64,000 nt of DNA from Micromonospora sp. NBC_01699 (GTDB lineage: Bacteria > Actinomycetota > Actinomycetes > Mycobacteriales > Micromonosporaceae): positions 3,348,001 to 3,412,000 of the forward strand of contig NZ_CP109199.1 in NCBI RefSeq assembly GCF_036250065.1, given 5' to 3'. Shown here piece after piece: positions 1 through 10,700 of the stretch (the stretch's first letter is position 1; every line of letters begins with the position of its first letter). Below the pieces are notes generated by a model. That model was not told the origin of the DNA. It made no database searches and saw only the letters and a list, made by a program, of their open reading frames with translations. The position numbers were made by a program, and so were the translations under genes.

Positions 1-1
1 C

Positions 2-3000
2 CTGGACGAGAGCTGGTTCGCCGAGGGCCTGGCCGCGAAGACCCGGACCACCCTGGCACTCGCCGACGCGCTGGGCGTACGCCAACTGGACTTCCTGGCG
101 GTGTTCTCCTCGCTCCAGTCGTTTCTCGGCAATCCCGGCCAGGCCGCGTACGCCGCCGCCTGTACCGCCCAGGATTCGATCGGGCACGCGCTCGCGGCCC
201 GGTTGCCCTATCCGGTCCGGGTCCTGAACTGGGGGCCCTGGGCCGGCTCGGCGCTCACCGAGCAGCACCGGGACCGGCTGACCGCGGCCGGTCTTCACCC
301 GCTCCCACCACGGACGGGAATCGAGGCATTGACCGTCGCGCTCGGCCAGCAGGAGGTTCAGGTGGCAGTGGTGTCGGGTACGGACGGCGCGCTGGCCGGC
401 ATCGGTGTGTCGACGCCGGCCGGGGAGGACGCGCCCGGGGAGACGCCCTGGCGCGAGGCCATGACCGCGGACCTGCTGGCGTTGATGCACGAGGTGGCGG
501 GGCTGCGGGTGGGTGAGCTGGCGCCGGACGACGAACTTGGCCGGGTCGGCTTCGACTCGATCATGTACACGAAGCTCAGCCACCAGGTGAACGTGCGCTG
601 GGACCTCGGCGTGACGCCGGCGGCGTTCTTCGGCGTGGCCACCGCCGGCGACCTCGTGACCAAGATCGTTCAGGAGTACGGCCCCACCCTCGCTATCCGG
701 CACCGCCAGGCGCCACCCGCCAAGCAGACCGCGCCACCATCGCCACCACCACCGCCACCAGCGGCACCACCGCCACCAGCGGCACCACCGGCACCACCGG
801 CACCACCGGCACCGCGCCGGTCGGTACCGCCTTCCGTGCCGGGCACCGGCGACACCCCGGACGCCGTCGCGATCGTCGGGATGGCCGGGATGCTGCCGGG
901 CTCCGACGACCTGGCCGAGTTCTGGGCCCATCTCGTGGCCGGGGACGACCTGGTCACCGAGATCCCGGCGGACCGGTGGGACTGGCGGCGCATACACGGC
1001 GACCCGGAGCCGGGCCAGTTCCGCACCACGGCCCGCTGGGGCGGTTTCATGCGCCGGGTGGATTTGTTCGACCCACACTTCTTCGGCATCTCACCCACCG
1101 AGGCCGTGGCGATGGATCCGCAACACCGGCTGGTGCTGGAGGCGGCGTGGACGGCGATCGAGGACGCCGGCATCCGCCCCTCCGCCCTCGCCGGCACCGA
1201 CACGGGTGTCTTCATCGGCAGCAGCACGTACGACTACTTCGAGTTGCAGCACGCCCTGGGTGTGCCACTCGACGGGTACAACACCGTCGGCCGGGCACAC
1301 GCCATCCTGACCAACCGCGTGTCCTACCTGTTGGACCTGCACGGTCCGAGCGAGACCATCGACACCGCCTGCTCGTCCTCGCTCGTCGCCGTACACCGCG
1401 CCGCCGACGCGATCCTCCGGGGAGAGTGCGAGGTCGCGCTGGCCGGCGGCGTGAACGTGATCGCGTCGCCGACGCTGTTCGTCGACATGAGCCAGGCCGA
1501 CATGTTGAGCCCGGACGGCCGCTGCCGGACCTTCGACGCCAGGGCCAACGGCATCGTCCGGGCCGAAGGCGCCGGGATGGTGGTGCTGAAGCGACTGGGC
1601 GCGGCGATCGCCGACGGCGACGTCATCCACGCGGTGCTGCGGGGCAGTGCGGTGAACCACGGCGGCCGCACCAACTCGCTGACCGCGCCGAATCCGGTGG
1701 CCCAGGCCGCCTGCATCGTGAAGGCACATCGCCGGGCCGGCGTGGACCCGCGGACCGTCACCTATGTGGAGACCCACGGCACCGGCACCGAGCTGGGCGA
1801 TCCGGTCGAGGTCGAGGGGCTGAAGGCGGCATTCACCCAGCTGTACGCCGATCACGGCGTCGCGGCCGCGGGGCAGCACGTCGCACTCGGCGCGGTGAAG
1901 AGCAACACGGGCCACCTCGAAGCGGCCGCGGGCGTCACCGGGCTGATCAAGGTGCTGCTGGCGATGCGGCACCAGGAACTCCCCGGAAACCTGCACCTGG
2001 AGACGCTCAACCCGCACCTGCGCCTCGACGGCAGCCCGCTGCGGGTCCTGCGTGACCGCGAGCCGTGGCGCCGGGTCAGGACATCCGACGGCGCCGACGC
2101 GCCACTGCGTGCCGGAGTCAGCTCGTTCGGTCTCGGCGGGGTCAACGCGCACCTGGTGTTGGAGGAGTACCGGCCGGAGCCGGCGGTCGGTCGCCCCGGC
2201 CCGTACCTGTTCGTGCTGTCGGCGCGCAGCGCCGACCGGCTGCGCGGCTATGCCGAGCGGCTCGCCCGCTGGATGCACGGCACCGAGCGCCTCGATCCGG
2301 CCGCACTGGCCTACACGTTGCAGACCGGTCGGGACATGTTCTCCGAGCGGCTCGCCGTCGTCGCCGACGACGCTGGTGGCCTGGCGGCGAGCCTGGAGGC
2401 GTGGCTGGCCGGCACGACCCCCGCCGGCGTGTTCGCCGGGAACGGTCGGGGCACCAGCACCGCCCTGCTGCTGGACGGGCCCGAGGGACGTCAGTACCTG
2501 CGGGCCGTGGTGGACGCCGGCAAGGTCGACAAGGTGGCCCGGTTGTGGGTCGACGGCGCCGCGATCGACTGGGTCGAGCTGTGGCCGGGTACGGCTCCGC
2601 GACGTGTGCCGGCACCGACCAGTCCCTTCGCCCGGGAGAGCTACTGGATCACCCCGGGACCCCGGTTCGACCAGGTGCAGGTCGGCGGTACGGGACTGGT
2701 CGGCGTGGATCCTGACCACGGCGTCGAACCCGTCGCCGAGCCTGAGCCCGAACCCGTCGCCGAGCCTGAGCCCGAACCCGTCGCCGAGCCGGTGGGGGTC
2801 GCGGCGCTGGGCGGCGGCGATCCGGAGACGGCCGTCCGGCAGCACGTTCGCGGATTGCTCGCCGCACACCTGGGGGTGGCGCCGGACCGCTTGCCGCCGG
2901 ACCGGGTGTTGTCCGACGCCGGGGTGGACTCGCTGGGCCTGCGCCGGCTCAGCCGACGCCTCGGTGCCGCCTACGGCGTGGACGTACCGGCCCGCATGTT

Positions 3001-3190
3001 CGGTGTCGGGCAGACAGTGCGCGTACTGGCGCGTTCGGTGTTCGAGGCGTACGGGCCCCTGCCGGCGGCGGGTGAACCCGAGCCGACGCCGGCCGCCAAC
3101 GGCCTCGGCGCCCTCCTGGCGGGGCTGCGCGACGGATCCGTCCGGGTGGACGACGCCCTGGCCGAGCTCCAGCGGGGGACCACCCGATGA
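2..3190 (+). CDS. Trans-AT type I PKS, 5'-truncated: KR(end)-ACP-KS-ACP (modules 4-5)
   Basis: The reading frame is open from base 2, so the gene begins left of the window. Order seen: the end of a ketoreductase (Ser near 107, catalytic Tyr codon 149-151, in a YAAAC context), an ACP (phosphopantetheine Ser codon 557-559), a proline-rich linker, a complete ketosynthase (Cys codon 1370-1372, His in VETHGTGT, KSNTGH), a KS-linker ending near 2650, a repeat linker, and a second ACP (Ser codon 2930-2932). There is no AT, so both ACPs are loaded in trans. Module 5 is bare KS-ACP and should leave a beta-ketone. In kirromycin this carbon is the hemiketal and this ACP receives ethylmalonyl. The C-terminal stretch (LRDGSVRVDDALAEL) looks like a helical docking element matching the start of the next protein. 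The stop overlaps the next start (ATGA). It resembles KirAII. Confidence 0.93.
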   Translation: MDESWFAEGLAAKTRTTLALADALGVRQLDFLAVFSSLQSFLGNPGQAAYAAACTAQDSIGHALAARLPYPVRVLNWGPWAGSALTEQHRDRLTAAGLHPLPPRTGIEALTVALGQQEVQVAVVSGTDGALAGIGVSTPAGEDAPGETPWREAMTADLLALMHEVAGLRVGELAPDDELGRVGFDSIMYTKLSHQVNVRWDLGVTPAAFFGVATAGDLVTKIVQEYGPTLAIRHRQAPPAKQTAPPSPPPPPPAAPPPPAAPPAPPAPPAPRRSVPPSVPGTGDTPDAVAIVGMAGMLPGSDDLAEFWAHLVAGDDLVTEIPADRWDWRRIHGDPEPGQFRTTARWGGFMRRVDLFDPHFFGISPTEAVAMDPQHRLVLEAAWTAIEDAGIRPSALAGTDTGVFIGSSTYDYFELQHALGVPLDGYNTVGRAHAILTNRVSYLLDLHGPSETIDTACSSSLVAVHRAADAILRGECEVALAGGVNVIASPTLFVDMSQADMLSPDGRCRTFDARANGIVRAEGAGMVVLKRLGAAIADGDVIHAVLRGSAVNHGGRTNSLTAPNPVAQAACIVKAHRRAGVDPRTVTYVETHGTGTELGDPVEVEGLKAAFTQLYADHGVAAAGQHVALGAVKSNTGHLEAAAGVTGLIKVLLAMRHQELPGNLHLETLNPHLRLDGSPLRVLRDREPWRRVRTSDGADAPLRAGVSSFGLGGVNAHLVLEEYRPEPAVGRPGPYLFVLSARSADRLRGYAERLARWMHGTERLDPAALAYTLQTGRDMFSERLAVVADDAGGLAASLEAWLAGTTPAGVFAGNGRGTSTALLLDGPEGRQYLRAVVDAGKVDKVARLWVDGAAIDWVELWPGTAPRRVPAPTSPFARESYWITPGPRFDQVQVGGTGLVGVDPDHGVEPVAEPEPEPVAEPEPEPVAEPVGVAALGGGDPETAVRQHVRGLLAAHLGVAPDRLPPDRVLSDAGVDSLGLRRLSRRLGAAYGVDVPARMFGVGQTVRVLARSVFEAYGPLPAAGEPEPTPAANGLGALLAGLRDGSVRVDDALAELQRGTTR
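703..825 (+). repeat. Proline/alanine-rich linker from short CCACCA/CCGGCA-type repeats
   Basis: Low-complexity repeats of 3-9 bases encode runs such as PPPPPPAAPPPP between the module-4 ACP and the module-5 KS. It is an interdomain spacer inside the coding sequence and is prone to replication slippage. It is not a CRISPR array or an intergenic repeat. Confidence 0.85.
2726..2790 (+). repeat. 24-bp in-frame tandem repeat, 2.7 copies
   Basis: Units start at 2726, 2750 and 2774. The first two are identical and the third is a 17-base partial copy. They encode the acidic linker EPVAEPEP between the module-5 KS and its ACP. The exact identity of the units suggests recent duplication. A similar acidic linker made of a different repeat occurs near 18.2 kb. 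Confidence 0.9.
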
Positions 3191-6100
3191 GCCCGGCACT
3201 GCGAGAGGTACTCGCCGCGGTCGCCGCGGGAGAACTCCCCGACGAGATCGCGGAGTCGCTGCTGCGTGGCCTGATCAACCCCGCGCCGGAGCCGGGACCG
3301 TACCCCCTGAGTCGCGGCCAGGCGGCGTTGTGGGCGATCCACGCGAGCGATCCCGGCACCACGTCGTACAACCTGCCGCTGGGGTTGTGGCTCGGTGACC
3401 AGGTCGACCCGGACGTGCTCGCCGAGGCGCTCGTCGCGGTGGTGGATCGGCACCCGGGGCTGCGGATCACGGTCCGGTTGGACGGCACCGTGCCGGTCCA
3501 GGAGGTCACCGATCGACCCGCCGAGGTGTTCCGGCTGGATCTCACCCAGGTGACCGACACCGAGTTCGCGGCGCGCCTGCGGGGTCTGGTTCACCTGCCG
3601 TTCGACCTGGAGCAGGACGCGTTGCACCGGATGTGGATCATCGCCGGGCCCGGTGGTGCGGCACTGCTGTTGCTGGTGTTCCACCATCTGATCACCGACG
3701 GCGTCTCCAGCCACCTGCTGCTGCGTGACATCGTGGCCTGTTACGACGCGTTGGCCGGCACCGGCGTCCTGCCGCCGATCGAACCGGCCGCGCCGTACCG
3801 CGACTTCGTCCGGTGGCAGCAGACGATGCTCGACGGGCCGGAGGCCGGCGCGCACCGGCGCTGGTGGCTGGAGCGGCTCGCCGGTGCGTCGAGTGCCCCG
3901 GTCCTGAACGCGATCGCCGACCGGCGCCGTGCCGGTCCGGCGCCGCGCGACACCGGCGCGATGGTGCAGATCCGCCTGCCGGAAACGACCTGGACCGCCG
4001 TCCGGGACACCGCCCGCGCGGCGGGACTGACCCCGTTCAGCGTCGTGCTCGGCGCCTTCGCCGCGCTGTTGCAGAGGCACTCCGGCCACCGCGACATCAG
4101 CGTGATGGTGCCGACCGACGGCCGTCCGACGCAGCGGTTCGACCGCACCGTCGGCTACCTGATCAACCCGGTGGTCGTACGGGTGGACTGTGACCCCGGA
4201 CGGACCTGCGCCCAGCTGATGAGCGCCGTTCAGGACCACATGGTCCAGGCCGAGGAGTACGCCGCCTACCCGTTCGCCTCGGTGGTCGGCGACCTGCGCC
4301 AGACCTCGGACACCGGGGCGAGCTTCGACATCGGCTTCTATCTGCAACAGGGGGTCGGCGGGGACCAGGACATGGCGGCCGGGCAGACCGTCTTCCGGGA
4401 CGCCCTGGGCTTGACCCAGGAAGGAGAGAACCCCCTCGTCGTCGAGGTGGTCCTGCGCGGATCGGCCGCACTCGTCTACTTCAAGTACGACCGGGACCTC
4501 TTCGACCGCGCCACGGTGGAGCGGCTGGCCGAGCACTACCGGCTGCTGCTGGAGGCCATCACCACGGATCCGGGCCGGACGGTCGCCGACCTCGACCTCA
4601 CCACCCCCGCGGAGCGCACACTGCTCGAAGGCGTCAACGCCACGTACGCCGAGCGGCCGCACGACGTGACCGCCGCGGATCTGGTGCTCAACCGCGCGGC
4701 GCGGATCCCGGATCGGGTCGCCGTCGTGGACGCCGACGGCTCGCTGACCTACGCCGAGCTGGCCGGACGGGTACACGCTCTCGCACGTACCCTGCGCGAC
4801 CGCGACGTGGGACGGGGAGACCTCGTCGGTGTCCTGTCGGGCCGGCGGGCGGCGCTGATCGTGGCGTTGCTGGCGGTGCAGACGGTCGGCGCCGCGTACG
4901 TCCCGCTCGACCCCGACTTTCCGGTGGCCCGGCTCGCCCACGTCGCCACCGACGCCGGGCTCGCGGCGGTCCTGGTCGATCCGGAGTTCGGCGACCGGCT
5001 GCCGGATGACGCGCCGGGTGCCCGGATCCCGCTCGGCGACCCCGGATCCGTGACCCCCGGCGAGCCGGTGGCCTGCCGGGACACCGACCTCGCCTACGTG
5101 CTCTACACCTCCGGTTCGACCGGCGAGCCCAAGGGCGTCGAGGTCAGCCACGGCAACCTGGTCAACTTCCTGACCGCGATGGCGGACCGGCCGGGCTGCG
5201 CCGAGGACGACGTGATCCTGGCCGTGACCACCGCCGGTTTCGACATCGCGGGCCTGGAGTTGCTGCTGCCGCTCACCCGGGGTGCCACCGTGCACATAGC
5301 ACCCGCGGGCGTGGTCCGGGACGGTTTCGCACTGGCCGAACTGCTCGACGCCAGCGGCGCGACGATCGTGCAGGCCACCCCGGCGACCTGGCAGATGCTG
5401 CTGGCCGCCGGTTGGGCGGGCCACCTGCCGCGACTGCTCTGCGGCGGGGAGGCGATGAGCGCCGAACTCGCGGCCGCGCTGTTGGACCGGTGCGGCGAAC
5501 TGTGGAACATGTACGGCCCGACGGAGACCACTATCTGGTCGTCGGTGCTGCGGGTACGCCGCAACCGCCCCATCACCGTGGGCACCCCGATCGCCAACAC
5601 CACGTTCCACCTCGTCGGGCCGGACGGCGGACCGGTGCCGTTCGGCGCACCCGGGGAACTGCTGATCGGCGGCGACGGTGTCGCGCGAGGCTACCGTGGG
5701 CGGCCCGCGCTGACCGCCGAGCGTTTCGTCGGCACCGGGCAGGCCGGAGCGCGCCGCTACCGCACCGGTGACCTGGGCCGGTGGTCGGACACCGGGGAGA
5801 TGGTGCTCCTCGGTCGCACCGACCGGCAGATCAAGCTCCGGGGACACCGGATCGAACTCGGTGAGATCGAAGCCGCCGTACGGCGTACGGGCGCCGTCGA
5901 CGAGGCCCGCGTCGTGCTGCGCGAGGACTCGCCCGGACACCCCCGGTTGGTCGCCTTCGTCGTCGCTCCGCCCGACGTCGCGGCGACGATCGCCGCCCGG
6001 ATCGGTGCCTGGCTTCCCGACTACATGATCCCGTCCCGGACGGTGGCGTTGACGAGTCTTCCCCTGACCCCGAACGCCAAGGTCGACGTGGCGCCGTTGA

Positions 6101-7761
6101 CCGCGCTGTCCGTCGACGACCTGGTACGCCGATACGGTCACCGTACCGAGACGGTGACCGGTCCGGCCGGCGACGGGACGCTGCTTGCGGACCTGCGGGC
6201 GCTGTCGGCGGGCGTGGCCGGGGTGCCGCCGGAGGAGATCCCGGTCGATCGCCCGCTGGGCGAGGCCGGCTTCGACTCGGTCGGCTTCACCCGGTTGGCG
6301 ATGGCCCTGCGGACCCGCTTCGGTATTGCCCTCGCGCCCACGGTCTTCTACGCCTATCCCGCGCTCACCGCGCTCGCGGCCCACCTGGCCGACCGCCACC
6401 CGGACGCGTTCGGGGCGCCCGGACAACCAGCCGGTGTCCGGCTGAGCGAGCCCGCCGCATCGGCCGCGGTGACCGGCTACCCGCCGGTGGCGATCATCGG
6501 CGTCGGCGGACGGCTGCCGGCGTCCGGGTCCCTCGGCGAGTTCTGGACCCACCTCGCCGACGGCCGCGACCTCACCGGTCCCTACCCGCTGGAGCGGGGC
6601 TTCTCCGCACAGGTGTTCCCCGAGCGCTTCCGTGGTTCCTTCGTCCGGGACGTGGACTCGTTCGACGCGGCGTTGTTCCGGATCTCGCCGCGGGAGGCGG
6701 CACAGATGGATCCGCAGCACCGACTCCTGCTGCACGCCGCGCACGAGGCCATGCTCGACTCCGGCTACGCTCCCGCCGGGCTGGCGGGCAGCCGTACCGG
6801 GGTCTTCGTCGGCCTCAGCGGGGCCGACTACCTCAGCCTGCTGGGCCCCGGCTCCCCGGAGATGGGTGATCACTTCCTGATCGGCAACGTCGCCTCCATC
6901 GCGGCCAACCGCATCTCCTACCTGTACGACCTGCACGGCCCCAGCGCGGTCTACGACACGGCCTGCTCCAGTTCGCTGGTGGCGATCCACCGTGCGGCTC
7001 GGGCGCTCCAGCACGGGGACTGCGAACTCGCCCTGGCCGGCGGCGCGAACCTGCTGCTGTCCCCGTACGGATTCACCGGGCTGCGCCGCGCCGGGATGCT
7101 CAGCCCCGACGGGCGCTGCAAGACCTTCGACGAACGGGCGGACGGCTACGGCCGGGGCGAGGGCGTCGTCCTCCTGGCACTCAAGCTGCTCGACCGGGCA
7201 CTGGCCGATGGAGACCCGGTGCACGGGGTTTTGATCGGCTCGGCCGAGAACCACGGTGGGCACACCCATTCGCTCACGGTGCCCAACCCACAGGCCCAGC
7301 GGGACGTCCTGATCGCCGCGCACCGGTCGGCGGCGGTCTCCCCCGACACGATCGGCTACATCGAGGCCCACGGCACGGGGACGCCGCTCGGCGATCCGAT
7401 CGAGGTCGACGCGCTCCGGGACGCCTTCCGACAGCTCTACGACGACTGGCGGATCCCGGTCGTCCCCGGACGGACCGGGCTCGGCTCGGTCAAGTCGAAC
7501 ATCGGTCACCTGGAGGCGGCCGCCGGTGTCGCCGGCGTGGTGAAGGTGCTGCTGGCCATGCGGCATCGCCTGCTGCCCGGTCTGGTGGGCCTCGGCACCC
7601 CGAACCCGATGATCGATCTCACCGGCAGCCCGTTTCGGCTACAGGTCGAAGCACAGCCGTGGGAGCCGCCTGACGGCGTACCGGCACGAGCCGGTGTCAG
7701 CTCCTTCGGCATGGGTGGCAGCAACGTACACGTTGTCGTGGCGGAAGCGGGGGAACGTTGA
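3187..7761 (+). CDS. Hybrid NRPS-PKS: C-A(Gly)-PCP-KS (module 6 and KS of module 7)
   Basis: 1524 residues. An N-terminal helical docking segment (residues about 4-30) is followed by a condensation domain (HHLITDG, codons from 3682), an adenylation domain (about 488-965; YTSGSTGEPKG, NMYGPTET, YRTGDLG, PNAKVD), a carrier domain (Ser1031 in GFDSV) and a ketosynthase (about 1099-1520; Cys codon 6964-6966, EAHGTGT, KSNIGH). My alignment to GrsA gives pocket residues D-I-L-Q-L-G-M-I-W-K, a glycine-type code, so glycine should be added to the polyketide acid as an amide. The KS carries the IGNVASIAANRISY stretch seen in KSs that follow amino-acid modules. Its module is split: DH, KR and ACP lie on the next protein. 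The gene overlaps its upstream neighbour by 4 nt and its downstream one by 1 nt. It resembles KirAIII. Confidence 0.95.
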   Translation: MSPALREVLAAVAAGELPDEIAESLLRGLINPAPEPGPYPLSRGQAALWAIHASDPGTTSYNLPLGLWLGDQVDPDVLAEALVAVVDRHPGLRITVRLDGTVPVQEVTDRPAEVFRLDLTQVTDTEFAARLRGLVHLPFDLEQDALHRMWIIAGPGGAALLLLVFHHLITDGVSSHLLLRDIVACYDALAGTGVLPPIEPAAPYRDFVRWQQTMLDGPEAGAHRRWWLERLAGASSAPVLNAIADRRRAGPAPRDTGAMVQIRLPETTWTAVRDTARAAGLTPFSVVLGAFAALLQRHSGHRDISVMVPTDGRPTQRFDRTVGYLINPVVVRVDCDPGRTCAQLMSAVQDHMVQAEEYAAYPFASVVGDLRQTSDTGASFDIGFYLQQGVGGDQDMAAGQTVFRDALGLTQEGENPLVVEVVLRGSAALVYFKYDRDLFDRATVERLAEHYRLLLEAITTDPGRTVADLDLTTPAERTLLEGVNATYAERPHDVTAADLVLNRAARIPDRVAVVDADGSLTYAELAGRVHALARTLRDRDVGRGDLVGVLSGRRAALIVALLAVQTVGAAYVPLDPDFPVARLAHVATDAGLAAVLVDPEFGDRLPDDAPGARIPLGDPGSVTPGEPVACRDTDLAYVLYTSGSTGEPKGVEVSHGNLVNFLTAMADRPGCAEDDVILAVTTAGFDIAGLELLLPLTRGATVHIAPAGVVRDGFALAELLDASGATIVQATPATWQMLLAAGWAGHLPRLLCGGEAMSAELAAALLDRCGELWNMYGPTETTIWSSVLRVRRNRPITVGTPIANTTFHLVGPDGGPVPFGAPGELLIGGDGVARGYRGRPALTAERFVGTGQAGARRYRTGDLGRWSDTGEMVLLGRTDRQIKLRGHRIELGEIEAAVRRTGAVDEARVVLREDSPGHPRLVAFVVAPPDVAATIAARIGAWLPDYMIPSRTVALTSLPLTPNAKVDVAPLTALSVDDLVRRYGHRTETVTGPAGDGTLLADLRALSAGVAGVPPEEIPVDRPLGEAGFDSVGFTRLAMALRTRFGIALAPTVFYAYPALTALAAHLADRHPDAFGAPGQPAGVRLSEPAASAAVTGYPPVAIIGVGGRLPASGSLGEFWTHLADGRDLTGPYPLERGFSAQVFPERFRGSFVRDVDSFDAALFRISPREAAQMDPQHRLLLHAAHEAMLDSGYAPAGLAGSRTGVFVGLSGADYLSLLGPGSPEMGDHFLIGNVASIAANRISYLYDLHGPSAVYDTACSSSLVAIHRAARALQHGDCELALAGGANLLLSPYGFTGLRRAGMLSPDGRCKTFDERADGYGRGEGVVLLALKLLDRALADGDPVHGVLIGSAENHGGHTHSLTVPNPQAQRDVLIAAHRSAAVSPDTIGYIEAHGTGTPLGDPIEVDALRDAFRQLYDDWRIPVVPGRTGLGSVKSNIGHLEAAAGVAGVVKVLLAMRHRLLPGLVGLGTPNPMIDLTGSPFRLQVEAQPWEPPDGVPARAGVSSFGMGGSNVHVVVAEAGER

Positions 7762-10700
7762 TGGGGACCACGCAGGACCGTACCGCTCGGCTGGTGGTGT
7801 TGTCGGCCGGCGGACGCGAACAGCTCGACCAGTACCGGGACGAGTTGCTGACCTGGCTGGACGCGCACCCACAGGCATCGCTCGACCGGATCGTCGGCAC
7901 GCTGCAAACCGGCCGGGAAGCGCTGACCGAGCGACTCGCCGTGGTCGTGTCGACCGTCGGGGAACTGGTCGCCCGGCTGCGGGACGGTGACGGTGTCGTA
8001 CTCGGCACCGCCCCGGCCGTCCGCGGCGAGCCGGTCGCGACCACTGACCTCCAGGAGGCCGCCCGGCTCTGGGTGCAGGGCACCCCGGTCCGCTGGCCGT
8101 CGATGCCGTCCGGTCGTCCGCCCCGGCTGTCGCTGCCCCAGCCGCCCCCGGTCACCCGCCGGTACTGGATAAGCCCACCGGCCGCGCTGGTGGCTGCCCC
8201 GGCGGAGCGGCTCCTGACCGGTAGCGAGTTCTTCCTGCGAGACCACGCGCTGGGCGAGGTGCGCGTCCTGCCTGCGGTGGCGGCACTGGAGTTCGCCGTC
8301 GACGCCGCCGCACGGGCCGGGCACGGTCAGGCGAGCAGCATCGAGAACGTCCTCTGGGCGCGACCGGTCCTGGTCACCGACGAGCCGGTCCGGGTACGGC
8401 TGCGACTGGCGCCGGCCGCCGACGGCGTGTCGTACGAGCTGCGGCGGGTCGACGACACGCCGGATGGCGAACTGTGCTCGACGGGCACCCTCCGGTTCGG
8501 CAGGACCCCGGATGCTCCCCGCATCGACCTGGCGGCGGTACGCGCCCGCCTGCCCCGGACGGCTTCGGCCCGGGACTGCTACGCGGTGTTCGCCGCCCTC
8601 GGCGGCGGTTACGGGCCGAGCCTTCAGGGGTTGCGATCGGTGTGGTCCACACCGGGTGAGGCGCTGGCCCGGGTCGCGGTTCCGGCGGCGGTGGACCTCC
8701 CGTTCACCGACTTCACCCTGCATCCGTCACTGCTCGACGCGATGCTCCAGGCCGCGCTCTGGACCAGCGCCGACCCGTCGGCGCCACGGCCCCGCGAACT
8801 GCCCTTCTCCGTCGACGGTGTGGACATCTTCGGACCGCTTCCCGACCACGGCCACGTCCATGCCGTGGCTACCCCGGCGGGCCACGACATCTCGTTCGCC
8901 GACGACGACGGCCGGGTGCTCGTACGTCTGCGGGGGGTGGTGACCCGGGCGGTGAAGGGGGCGGCCGAACCGGACGAGTCCGCCGGGACCCACCTGCTGA
9001 CGCGGCGCTGGCAGGACGCCCGTACGCCGGTGGGCACACCGGACCGGCGGATGGTGACGCTCGGCGACATCGTGCTCGCCGGTGCCGAACGGGTCGGCGA
9101 GGAAGGCGTCTTCCCCGGTTCCGGGCCGATCCTCGTCGTCCGGGTGGAGGACAGCGACCCCCTGCCCGGCCTGGTGCGGCTGTTCCGGGCGTGGGCCGCG
9201 CAGACGAACCGGCATCCGGTGCGGGTGCTGCACCTGTTCCGGCCGACCGGCGGTGCCGGGGATGCGCGAGTGCTCGCCCTGGACGGCATGGCACGGACGA
9301 TCGCCAACGAGCATCCGGACTTCCGGGTCGCGGTGGTCACCACCGATCTCACCGATCTCGCGTACGTCGCGTCGGCCGAGGCCGCGGCCGACCACGAGTT
9401 CCAGGTCAGGTACACGGCCGCGGGCCGGCAGGTGGCCCGATGGGAGCCGATCGCGCCGACGGCGGCACCGCTCGTGCCGCACGGTACGGTGCTGGTCACC
9501 GGCGGGGCCGGCGCCCTCGGCCGGCACCTCGTCGCGCACCTGGGCCCGTCGGCGCGGTACGTGCTGACCGGCCGCTCCGCCCACGCCGACCTGACCGGCC
9601 TGCGCGCTGCCGGCCTCGACGTGCACTACCTGCGGTCCGACCTGGGGGTCCCCGGCGCGGCAGAGGAACTCGTCGCCCGGATACACGAGATGTTCGGACC
9701 GCTGCACGGCGTGCTGCACCTGGCCGGCGTCACCCGTGACTCCTTCCTGATGCGGAAGACCGACGAGGAGATCACGGAGGTGTTGGGGCCCAAGGTCCGT
9801 GGCACCGTGGAGCTGGACCGGGCCACGGCCGGCGATCCGCTCGACTTCTTCGTGTGTTTCTCCTCCATGTCCGGTGCCGCCGGCAGCCCCGGACAGGCCG
9901 ACTACGCCTACGCGAACCGTTTCCTCGACGCGTTCGCCGGGTGGCGGCGGCGCAGCAACCGGCCCGGCCGGAGCCTGAGCGTGCTGTGGTCGTTGTGGGC
10001 CGACGGCGGGATCCGGATGGACGCGGACGACGCCACGGCGGCCAGGATCGCCCGCCGGGTCGGGTTGTGGCCGTTGCCGACGGAGGTCGCGCTGCGCGCC
10101 TGGGACCGCGCGATGGGTCACGACGGGGACCACGTACTGGTGGCGCACGGTGACCTCGACCGTCTCCGGACGCTGCTCGACGCACCGGCTCCCGCACCCG
10201 TACCGCCATCGGTGGCGGAGGTGGCGGAGGTGGCGGAGCCTGTCGCCCGCGTGGCCGAGGACTTCCTCCGTGTCCTGCTGGCGGAGGCGTTCGACTATCC
10301 GCCGGAGGACATCGACGCGGACACGGCGTTCGAGCAGTACGGCATCGACTCGCTGCTGATCATGGACATGACCCGCCGGCTGGAGGAGCACTTCGGGTCA
10401 CTGCCGAAGACGTTGTTCTTCGAGTACCAGGACCTGCGTGGGCTCGCCGGCTGGTTCGTGGAGCAGCACTCCGCCCGGCTCGTCGAGTTGGCGCCGCCCC
10501 CGGCCGAAGCGGTGACCACGCCGGCCGAGGTCGTCGTGGCCGCGGGACAGCCGGTCGTCGTGGACGAGGTACGGCCGGTCGTCGTGGAGGAATCGGTCGC
10601 GGACAGCTCGGCGCCCATCGCGATCATCGGCGTCGCGGCCCGCTTCGCCGAGTCCGACACCCTGGAGGAGTTCTGGACCAATCTGCGGGCCGGGCGCGAC

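Noticed and set aside
149-163. KR with Cys in place of the Asn of YxxxN
   Set aside because: Replacement by Ser or Cys at this place is common in trans-AT KRs, and module 8 here has YAAGS. It is not evidence of inactivity.
2971-7566. Very long open frame of about 1530 codons on the - strand
   Set aside because: It mirrors the NRPS-PKS gene on the + strand. Its composition is repetitive Arg/Gly/Val/Asp/Gln with no recognisable domain, as expected in very GC-rich DNA.
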